Below, piece after piece: positions 25,847 to 31,716 of a stretch of 31,716 nucleotides of DNA; positions within the stretch are counted from its first letter, which is position 1, and each line of letters opens with the position of its first letter. The translations under genes and the position numbers were made by a program. The notes beneath the pieces were generated by a model. The model did no database searches. It saw only the letters and a program-made list of their open reading frames with translations, and was not told where the DNA came from. Source of the DNA: an uncultured Eubacteriales bacterium (lineage in GTDB: Bacteria > Bacillota > Clostridia > Christensenellales > Aristaeellaceae); NCBI GenBank assembly GCA_900553315.1, contig USCW01000005.1:1-31716 (forward strand). The letters run 5' to 3'.

Positions 25847-26620
25847 TTATTTTTGATACGCTGTTGGTGTAACGCCCATAACTTTTTTGAATTGGCGAAT
25901 GAAATTAGAAATATTACTGAAGCCGCACAGGCTGCTGGTCTCCGTGACAGATATGCCGTCCCTGAGCAGATAGCAGGCCCGTTCAATGCGGATCATTTGC
26001 AGATCATGCGCCGGGGATACGCCAAAGCACTGCTTATAGATGACATAAAAGAAGGACTCACTGAGGTAGAGTCGTTGCGCCATTCGGTCCACGCTCCAAT
26101 CCTGCTCAGGATGTTCCAGCAATTCACTACGTAGCTCGTGAAGCATATTGATGCGGTCATGGCTCATTTCTCTGATGTCAGGAGACAGGTCTAGCTGCAT
26201 GGCAAGGCTGGCTAAGATTTCCTCGGCCTTCAAATCCATGTATTCCTGCCGAAAACGTCCACGACCGTGATGCGTCAGGGACAATGTTCGAAACAGGCTG
26301 GAGAGAATTTCAGGCTCATGCGGCACATAGATTTTATTGGCTTCCAGCTGATAGCGCTGCAGTAATTGATCCACGTCGCCTTCTAAGTGCATCCAGTTAT
26401 GGCGAAGCATCTGCTTACAGGTATAGCGGTGACTGGTATTTGGCAACACAATCAAAAAGCAGCCAGGCGTTATGTCTAAAAGCTGATCGTCCAGAAAAAG
26501 CTGAATAGAGTCATTTAGGTATTGCGCAAAAATCCAAGCATTAAGCCGTTCGCTTGTGCGGTCCAGGGTCGTTCCGGCTGGGACAGGCCAGTTATACTGG
26601 GCTTCAAGTACATGGGCCAT
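25847..26620 (-). CDS. AraC-family transcriptional regulator
   Basis: A 257-residue soluble regulator. The N-terminal half is cupin-like and presumably binds a sugar (DDQLLDITPGCFLIVLPNTSHRY is the AraC-type barrel signature). The C-terminal AraC domain (about 155-257) has two HTH units, WSVDRMAQRLYLSESFFYVIYK and SVTETSSLCGFSNISNFIRQFKKVMGVTPTAYQK. ATG at 26620 has AGGAGG nine bases upstream; an ATG further out at 26656 lies within the leader and is less likely. It is transcribed divergently from the sugar-transport operon at 26818. The spacer carries two back-to-back promoters and a dyad, so it probably controls that operon and itself. Confidence 0.9.
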   Translation of the reverse strand: MAHVLEAQYNWPVPAGTTLDRTSERLNAWIFAQYLNDSIQLFLDDQLLDITPGCFLIVLPNTSHRYTCKQMLRHNWMHLEGDVDQLLQRYQLEANKIYVPHEPEILSSLFRTLSLTHHGRGRFRQEYMDLKAEEILASLAMQLDLSPDIREMSHDRINMLHELRSELLEHPEQDWSVDRMAQRLYLSESFFYVIYKQCFGVSPAHDLQMIRIERACYLLRDGISVTETSSLCGFSNISNFIRQFKKVMGVTPTAYQK

Positions 26621-26640
26621 GGATATGCACCTCCTGCACC

Positions 26641-26669
26641 ATCGTAGCAAATGCAATAGAAAAAGTCAA
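26641..26669 (-). promoter_or_regulatory. Promoter of the AraC regulator gene
   Basis: On the minus strand TTGACT (26669-26664), 17-base spacer, TACGAT (26646-26641), about 20 bases upstream of the ATG at 26620. Confidence 0.6.
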
Positions 26670-26681
26670 TTATACAATTGA
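26666..26681. promoter_or_regulatory. Dyad between divergent promoters, candidate operator
   Basis: TCAATT-ATAC-AATTGA is a perfect 6-bp inverted repeat. It overlaps the -35 box of the regulator promoter and lies 8 bases from that of the transport operon. Its position suits autoregulation; binding by the AraC protein is inferred. Confidence 0.4.
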
Positions 26682-26689
26682 TTTTCGTA

Positions 26690-26718
26690 TTGCTAATTTT
26701 GCTCAAAAAGGATAATAT
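26690..26718 (+). promoter_or_regulatory. Promoter of the second sugar-transport operon
   Basis: TTGCTA (26690-26695), 17-base spacer, TAATAT (26713-26718), with a leader of about 95 bases before the binding-protein start at 26818. Confidence 0.6.
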
Positions 26719-26817
26719 TTAACCATGAAATACATGACGAACTTCAACAGAACCGCTGTATCGTTTGCAGGGCTTAGCCATGCGCAACATGGTTAAAATA
26801 GAAAAGGAGGATTTCCT

Positions 26818-28050
26818 ATGAAGAAAATGCTTTCGATCGTTCTCACCGTGGCCATGCTGTTCAGTCTGCTTCTGGCAGGTGCGTCAGCAGAGGAAGTGAC
26901 GGAGATCAACTTCTGGTCGATCTATACCGGCGATGATTTCCGCATCATTCAAGGGGTAGTGGACACTTTTAATGAAGCAAATCCGGATGTCCACATCAAC
27001 CATGTTGCCATCAATGCGGAGGAGATGTATACAAAGATGGCACTGGTTGCGGGTGATGACAATGCCGCGCCTGTTGCAGCGATCATGCACAGCTATAACA
27101 TTCCTTCCTTTGCCAAGCAGGGCATTTTGGACCCGCTAGATGATTTCCTGACTGGCTACGGCAACTTCAGCGAGGATCTGTATCTGAGCAATGATGCAGG
27201 CAAGGTGGATGGTGTGCGCTATGGCATCCCCTTCTGCGCACCTACCGTGGTAACCTACTGCAACCTGGATCTGGCGGCGCAGTACTGCCCCGATGAGATT
27301 GCCGACGGTATCATCACATGGGATGAACTGTATACCATCGCGGACCGCATGATTGCCGACGGTGTGACGGATGTGAAGCTGCTGGGCGGCAGCTGGGGCC
27401 GCAATGACATGATTAACGCTTACGAGCAGTGCGGCGGAACCTATCGTCAGGATGGCGATCCCGATAACGTGGTAACCATTGACAAGACCGCGCTACTGGA
27501 GGCTGTGAATCTGTGGAAAGGCCTGTATGACAAGGGCGTTACCCAGCAGGACGGCGACGATGTGATGGGCATGTTTGCACTGGAAGAATTGATTTTCGCC
27601 ACCGGCGGCACCTGGAACCTAAGCGCCGTGCAGGAATATGGACTGAACTTCCAGATGATGCCCTCTGTGCAGAAGAGTGCAGAGCATACCTTTAACTGGG
27701 GCGCGACTGAGTGCATCGTGAAGATGCATCGCAATGTGACTGATGCAGAGCGCACAGCTACGCTGCGCTTCATGGAGTATCTGCGTGAGAACGCCATGGA
27801 ATGGGCAAAATCCGGCGCAATCGTCATGGCAAAGGCTACTGCAGAAAGCGAAGAATTCAAGGCACTTCCGCAGTCTGGTGCAATGATCAACGGCACCGAG
27901 ACCTGGGTAGCGTATCATCCTTATTCCGGTGCCTTTACCACGGTCTTTGACAAGCTGGGCTTCCAGGCGGTGTATGGATACATTACGCCTGACGAATATG
28001 TGGAAGCCATCCAGGCGCAGTGCCAGGAAGCAATCAACGGCATGAAGTAA
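26818..28050 (+). CDS. Sugar ABC transporter solute-binding protein (family 1)
   Basis: A 410-residue exported binding protein. The signal peptide (about 1-24) ends AGASA before EEVTEINFW, with no lipobox Cys. The mature start INFWSIYTGDDFRIIQGVVDTFNEANPDV is the classic maltose/UgpB-type motif. Later come GKVDGVRYGIPFCAPTVVTYCNLDLA, then ITWDELYTIADRM and FATGGTWNL. ATG at 26818 has AAAGGAGG about eight bases upstream. It is the first gene of an operon with two permeases and an esterase, under a divergent AraC regulator. Probably captures a di- or oligosaccharide, perhaps an acylated one given the esterase. Confidence 0.92.
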   Translation: MKKMLSIVLTVAMLFSLLLAGASAEEVTEINFWSIYTGDDFRIIQGVVDTFNEANPDVHINHVAINAEEMYTKMALVAGDDNAAPVAAIMHSYNIPSFAKQGILDPLDDFLTGYGNFSEDLYLSNDAGKVDGVRYGIPFCAPTVVTYCNLDLAAQYCPDEIADGIITWDELYTIADRMIADGVTDVKLLGGSWGRNDMINAYEQCGGTYRQDGDPDNVVTIDKTALLEAVNLWKGLYDKGVTQQDGDDVMGMFALEELIFATGGTWNLSAVQEYGLNFQMMPSVQKSAEHTFNWGATECIVKMHRNVTDAERTATLRFMEYLRENAMEWAKSGAIVMAKATAESEEFKALPQSGAMINGTETWVAYHPYSGAFTTVFDKLGFQAVYGYITPDEYVEAIQAQCQEAINGMK

Positions 28051-28060
28051 GTCAATCCTT

Positions 28061-28089
28061 GGGGCAGGCGGTATTGCGCCGCCTGCCCC
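28061..28089 (+). terminator. GC-rich hairpin between binding protein and permease genes
   Basis: GGGGCAGGCGG (28061-28071) and CCGCCTGCCCC (28079-28089) pair perfectly around 7 bases, followed by TTCTTC. It is likely a partial terminator or message stabiliser that lets the binding protein be made in excess over the permeases. Confidence 0.6.
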
Positions 28090-28132
28090 TTCTTCATAAT
28101 TAGGTAAGCTCCGCGATGGAGGTGCGTTACGA

Positions 28133-29050
28133 ATGCAAGGTCACTTAAACCAACGCAGGCGGATGCGTGCATCCCTGTTGTTTCTTTTGCCTTTGTTGAT
28201 TACCTTTTTATGCTTCAATCTCATTCCCGCCTTAACGGGCATTTATGCTGCATTTACGCGATGGAACCTGGGCGATGCGCCCGAGTGGGTCGGCTTTGAT
28301 AATCTGCGAGCCTGCCTGTTTGACAGCAGCTCGCAATACTATTGGGAGCTGCGCTGGGGGCTGAAAAATACACTGCTGTTCGTTCTCTTTTGCGTTCCCC
28401 TGCGCATTTTGATTCCGTTGCTTTTGGCTTTTGCCATCAATACACACTGCCACGGCCACAAGTTTTTCCAGGCAATCTATTTTCTGCCTAGCTTGATGAG
28501 CCTGAGCGTTGTCATGTGCAGCTGGTCCTATATGTTTGACACAAACTATGGACTGATCAACGCTATGTTGGGACTGGGGAAGTTCAGTTGGACAAATACC
28601 ATTCCCTTCAACTGGATTGCTATTATCTGGATCTCGGTGTGGTGGGGCTGCGGCGGCAACATGGTAATCTACCAGTCGGCGCTGGCAGGCATCCCAGAGG
28701 AAATTATTGAGTCCTCTCAGATGGATGGCGCAAACGTTTGGCAGCGCTTTCTGCACATTACTATTCCCAGCATTCGCTACCCACTGAGCTACACGCTGGC
28801 AACCACTCTGATTGCAGAATTCAATGTCTGGGGTCAGCCAGATATGTTTAATGGCGGCGGCATCATTATCGAAACAGTTAATGGATTTACGCATAAGTCG
28901 AACATGATGCTGATGCAGTGCATCAAGCAGCTCGGCTTTGGCAACTATGGTGCAAATCCTGGCATGGCCAGTACTCTGTCGCTACTGCTGGGTATCATTA
29001 TTATTGCTGTCAGCATGATCCAGATCAGGCTGATGCGTGAAAACAGCTGA
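28133..29050 (+). CDS. Sugar ABC permease, MalF/UgpA type
   Basis: A 305-residue six-helix permease. TM helix 1 is LLFLLPLLITFLCFNLIPALTGIYAAF, followed by TRWNLGDAPEWVGFDNL, a typical UgpA/MsmF opening. The EAA loop is IPEEIIESSQMDGANVWQRFLHITIP, with ESS in place of EAA. ATG at 28133 has GGAGGTG eight bases upstream. It is separated from the binding-protein gene by a hairpin and followed 16 bases later by the partner permease. Confidence 0.92.
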   Translation: MQGHLNQRRRMRASLLFLLPLLITFLCFNLIPALTGIYAAFTRWNLGDAPEWVGFDNLRACLFDSSSQYYWELRWGLKNTLLFVLFCVPLRILIPLLLAFAINTHCHGHKFFQAIYFLPSLMSLSVVMCSWSYMFDTNYGLINAMLGLGKFSWTNTIPFNWIAIIWISVWWGCGGNMVIYQSALAGIPEEIIESSQMDGANVWQRFLHITIPSIRYPLSYTLATTLIAEFNVWGQPDMFNGGGIIIETVNGFTHKSNMMLMQCIKQLGFGNYGANPGMASTLSLLLGIIIIAVSMIQIRLMRENS

Positions 29051-29066
29051 AAGGAGAGGCATAAAG

Positions 29067-29924
29067 ATGAAGAATGCGAAGAGACTTAAAAAAGCAGATG
29101 CCGGCAAGCTGATTTTGAGCCTTGTGCTGCTTGTAATCGCCATCTTATGGATTCTCCCGCTTGTCATGACGGTGCTGACCAGCTTTAAAAGCACGCTGGA
29201 GGTCAAGAAATTTGTCAAGCTCCATAATATTTTCCCACTGCAATGGGTCACAACCAATTATCAGGATGTACTGAACTATAACGGTCTTCCTTTCTTCGCC
29301 GTACTTCGCAATACGCTGATTGTATGTGCAGTGAACATTTGTGGTACGCTGTTCATCAGCACTACGGCGGCTTATGCCTTTGAGCGGCTTCCTTTCAAAG
29401 GCAGCGATTCGCTGTTCTGGGTTATTTTCAGTCTCAGCACCATTCCGAACGTTGTTGCACTGGTACCGCAGTATAACATTTACAAGCTGCTGGGGTGGAT
29501 CGATCATTTGCCTAGCATCATTGCTCCTATGCTTGCAAATATCTTCTACATTTTTCTGGTGCGCAATTTTATGAAAGGGATTCCTCGAGCTTTTGATGAG
29601 GCGGCACGTATCGATGGTGCGGGCGAGCTGTACATCTATGCCCGTATCATCCTGCCTATGCTCAAGCCTGTGCTGCTTGTGCTTGTGCTGTTTATCTTCA
29701 ATGCCAGCTGGAATGATTTCCTCTGGCCCTCCATTGCCATTACGACGCCCACGCGTTCTACCATTACACCCAGTATCCAGATGCTGAAAAACAGCTTTGG
29801 CGCGAACCCCGAGCGCTTTTTAGCTGCTTGTACCATGGCGATAATTCCAACGTTTATCATTTACCTGACGTGTCAGAAATATTTCCTGAGCGGCATGCAG
29901 CTGGGCGCAGGTGTGAAAGGATGA
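29067..29924 (+). CDS. Sugar ABC permease, MalG/UgpE type
   Basis: A 285-residue permease. The frame opens at a GTG (29037) overlapping the upstream gene, but ATG at 29067 has AAAGGAGAGG just before it. TM helix 1 is LILSLVLLVIAILWILPLVMTVLTSFKS. The EAA loop is IPRAFDEAARIDGAGELYIYARIILP. The C-terminus KYFLSGMQLGAGVKG is the standard end of this class. It pairs with the preceding permease to form the channel; the ATPase must come from another locus. Confidence 0.92.
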   Translation: MKNAKRLKKADAGKLILSLVLLVIAILWILPLVMTVLTSFKSTLEVKKFVKLHNIFPLQWVTTNYQDVLNYNGLPFFAVLRNTLIVCAVNICGTLFISTTAAYAFERLPFKGSDSLFWVIFSLSTIPNVVALVPQYNIYKLLGWIDHLPSIIAPMLANIFYIFLVRNFMKGIPRAFDEAARIDGAGELYIYARIILPMLKPVLLVLVLFIFNASWNDFLWPSIAITTPTRSTITPSIQMLKNSFGANPERFLAACTMAIIPTFIIYLTCQKYFLSGMQLGAGVKG

Positions 29925-29934
29925 GGTGGATCAG

Positions 29935-30795
29935 ATGAGTACCGTTCAACTGAACCTCTATGCACGGAGCCTGCAATTTCGCACGGAGATACGTGTTGTA
30001 CTGCCCGAATACCCAAAACAACGAAACGATGGCATACCGCACAAGCAGGCGTTCGATGCTGCGACTCGCTTTCCAGTAGTCTATCTGCTTCATGGATTCA
30101 CCGGCGATTATACAGATTGGACCAATATGATCCCTATTGAACGTTTTGCTGCGGAAACTGGTTTTGCCATCGTCATGCCCCATGGCTATAACACCTGGTA
30201 CATGAATATACCGGGCGGTCTGCAAATGGAGACTTTCATTGCAGAAGAACTGCCTGCCGCAATGGAAGCATTGCTGCCCATTTCCGATCGGCCACAGGAT
30301 CGCTTCATTGCTGGCCTGAGTATGGGCGGTACGGGTGCGATCCGCATGGCTTGGCGTTATCCGCATCGCTACTGTGCCGCCGCCGCCATGAGCGCACTGC
30401 CGGATCTGACGCAGCCCTTTTGCGAAAAGGACAATCCGGCTTATGAAAATCACCTTCGACAGAGCGTACAGTTTGCTTATGGCAGCGGCGGAAGAAAGCC
30501 TCATGATGACCGAACGCTGCTTGAACTGGGCGTTGCGCAGCAGCAAGCGGGTATAAACCTGCCGCCCCTCCTGTTTCATTACGGCGAGCAGGACGTGCGC
30601 TATCAGGTGCAGTACATACCCTTTAAACGCTTTTGCGAGGCATATCAGCTGCCTGTAACATTCGCAACAGCGCCGGGTGGGCATGGCTTTGGCTATTGGG
30701 AGCCAACCGTGAGGCAGATTCTCCATTGGTTTAAGGATTTGCATCAGCAGGGATGCCATCGCGATGCTTACAGTAAGAAGCAAGCTATACAATAG
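29935..30795 (+). CDS. Alpha/beta-hydrolase esterase (FrmB/esterase D-like)
   Basis: A 286-residue hydrolase without a signal peptide, so cytoplasmic. Oxyanion segment FPVVYLLHGFTGDYTDW; nucleophile elbow GLSMGG (Ser129); acid HYGEQDVRY (Asp220); and His250 in APGGHGFGYW complete the triad. The fold group includes S-formylglutathione hydrolases, acetylxylan and feruloyl esterases. ATG at 29935 follows GAGGTGG; a GTG three codons earlier is possible. It starts 10 bases after the sugar permease, so it is in the operon. It probably removes acyl groups from the imported sugar; the exact substrate is inferred. Confidence 0.88.
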   Translation: MSTVQLNLYARSLQFRTEIRVVLPEYPKQRNDGIPHKQAFDAATRFPVVYLLHGFTGDYTDWTNMIPIERFAAETGFAIVMPHGYNTWYMNIPGGLQMETFIAEELPAAMEALLPISDRPQDRFIAGLSMGGTGAIRMAWRYPHRYCAAAAMSALPDLTQPFCEKDNPAYENHLRQSVQFAYGSGGRKPHDDRTLLELGVAQQQAGINLPPLLFHYGEQDVRYQVQYIPFKRFCEAYQLPVTFATAPGGHGFGYWEPTVRQILHWFKDLHQQGCHRDAYSKKQAIQ

Positions 30796-30852
30796 GCATA
30801 TAAGATAATCATGCCTGTGGTCACCACGAAGGATGAAACATATGATATAATG

Positions 30853-30881
30853 GGGACAGCGGAAAAGGTTGTCCCTTTTTT
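30853..30881 (+). terminator. Terminator of the second sugar operon
   Basis: GGGACA (30853-30858) pairs with TGTCCC (30870-30875), possibly extended by a G-U pair, then six T. It lies about 60 bases after the esterase stop. Confidence 0.6.
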
Positions 30882-30929
30882 GATACCGCAGGTCGAGAAC
30901 AAAAATCTCTCTTGCTGCACCACGAATTG

Positions 30930-31557
30930 TCCAGTACGGAAGTACGAAAGGACGGCACTAAGGTGATTAAAGGTACACTAATCGGTGCAGGATTGATTAT
31001 TTGGGGGTATAGTTTCTGGAGCACAGAAAGCAAATAATAATTATGGGGTACGCAAAAATTCGTCTATTGACAAATTGAGGAGTCAGGAAAAACAAAACGA
31101 GAAGAAAAAGCAAGAAGCTGAACGGTTACAGGAACGAGATCATATCCTTGCTTCGAATTCACTTTGCGGGCCTGCACCTACACCCAAAACTACTCCTGTT
31201 CCATCTTCATATGTGACAAGTGTGGCAGGAAGTAATGCGCCTAATCCTAATGATCACAGAGATGACGATGATAAAAAAGATACAAAACACGGAGAAAAGA
31301 GAAAGAATGAAAGAGGATTTACAAAAGAAAAAATAGAGGATATTACAAAAAACTACAGTCAGAAAGTATATCAGCCTGGTGGAAGAACAGTATATGCTAA
31401 AAAAACGGGAGGATATTATGATGTTGTTATCTATAACAACGAAGGGAAAATTATCACAACGGTTGGGGGAAATACAAAATCGCTAAAGACATGGAGTGAT
31501 GTTGTACGAATGTTGAACAATAATGGCGGATTTTCTTCACTACCTATTTTGAGATAA
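30930..31557 (+). pseudogene. Toxin-cassette remnant: tip linker broken by one inserted base
   Basis: Upstream of the frame at 31075, sequence in the next frame reads DGTKVIKGTLIGAGLI (up to about 30998). Skipping one base there joins it to FGGIVSGAQKANNNYG and on into the toxin tip. A glycine-rich hydrophobic linker before a toxin domain is usual in RHS and related toxins. No RHS core is visible, so only the last part of the carrier is present. The break means the tip is not translated from any upstream start, except possibly from an internal TTG. Confidence 0.5.
31075..31557 (+). CDS. C-terminal toxin tip, probable RNase-type (BECR fold)
   Basis: A frame of 160 codons with a charged coiled region (EKQNEKKKQEAERLQERD), a Pro/Thr linker (CGPAPTPKTTPVPSS), an acidic-basic stretch, then a compact domain: HGEKRKNERGFTKEKIEDI, GGRTVYAKKTGGYYDVVI, YNNEGKIITTVGG. 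The order His..Lys/Arg..RGFT..helix..GR..beta..G..I is that of colicin E5/CdiA-like tRNase toxins. Assignment is by pattern only. It is AT-rich, unlike the transport genes. The nominal start is TTG at 31075 without a good ribosome site; the true start lay in a lost or frameshifted carrier. A candidate immunity gene begins 12 bases after the stop. Confidence 0.6.
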   Translation: MRSQEKQNEKKKQEAERLQERDHILASNSLCGPAPTPKTTPVPSSYVTSVAGSNAPNPNDHRDDDDKKDTKHGEKRKNERGFTKEKIEDITKNYSQKVYQPGGRTVYAKKTGGYYDVVIYNNEGKIITTVGGNTKSLKTWSDVVRMLNNNGGFSSLPILR

Positions 31558-31569
31558 GGAGGATTTGAT

Positions 31570-31716
31570 ATGGCAGTTTTGTATTCTCAAGAAAGAAACA
31601 TTAAAGTTTCGATAGAAATATGTCATAATCAAAATTATGATGTATTAGAAAATAGAACAGACTATGAAAATTGGATTCCATTTTCATTTAATCTTAATAC
31701 ACCAACTTTGAATCGA
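31570..31716 (+). CDS. Candidate immunity protein, first 49 residues (runs off window)
   Basis: ATG at 31570 has AAGGAGG seven bases upstream, the best ribosome site in this region. The product begins MAVLYSQERNIKVSIEI and is still open at the window end. It is AT-rich. It lies 12 bases after the toxin-tip stop on the same strand, the usual immunity position. The family is not recognisable from this part. Confidence 0.6.
   Translation, partial: MAVLYSQERNIKVSIEICHNQNYDVLENRTDYENWIPFSFNLNTPTLNR

Noticed and set aside
29857..30792. 311-codon minus-strand frame opposite the esterase
   Set aside because: No ribosome site or domain; the esterase triad on the plus strand is complete.

Overview
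The window is about 31.7 kb of moderately GC-rich bacterial DNA with canonical GGAGG ribosome sites, TTGNNN/TATAAT promoters and short hairpin terminators. It also carries YtdP/LplB/YtcP-type sugar transporters, an Opp peptide transporter and WapA-like YD-repeat (RHS) proteins. This mix points to a Clostridia-class Firmicute, probably from an animal gut. The genus cannot be named from the sequence. No rRNA, tRNA or CRISPR was seen.

Left region (1-10605, minus strand): a polymorphic-toxin (RHS) locus. In transcription order it holds: an orphan RHS core fragment ending in an HNH/AHH-type nuclease tip (9532-10605); its probable immunity gene, a 317-residue repetitive beta-rich protein (8395-9348); a terminator whose T-tract runs straight into a second truncated RHS core (5733-8300); that core's toxin tip, out of frame by one base (5563-5905); a 195-residue candidate immunity protein (4957-5544); and the start of a large RHS protein (from 4851) that runs off the left edge after 1617 visible residues. 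The tips and immunity genes are AT-rich and the cores GC-rich, as expected for exchangeable cassettes.

Boundary (10850-11701): a decayed IS5-family insertion with several frameshifts but an intact-looking promoter.

Middle region (plus strand): three solute-uptake clusters. (1) 11752-18593: membrane-bound AraC regulator, two LplB/YtcP-type permeases, a solute-binding protein and a metallophosphoesterase. (2) 19288-25140: OppB, OppC, OppD, OppF and an OppA-like binding protein. (3) 25847-30795: AraC regulator (minus strand) divergent from a sugar-binding protein, two permeases and an alpha/beta-hydrolase esterase. Clusters 1 and 3 lack an ATPase, so they probably share one encoded elsewhere. 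The spacers hold a miniature inverted-repeat element with 16-bp ends (18601-18762), the 3' tail of a second transposase (25242-25361) and a small coiled-coil ORF.

Right edge (30900-31716, plus strand): a second toxin cassette. It has a frameshifted tip of the RNase-toxin type followed by the start of its probable immunity gene. The window is therefore a carbohydrate/peptide uptake region flanked on both sides by polymorphic-toxin cassettes.
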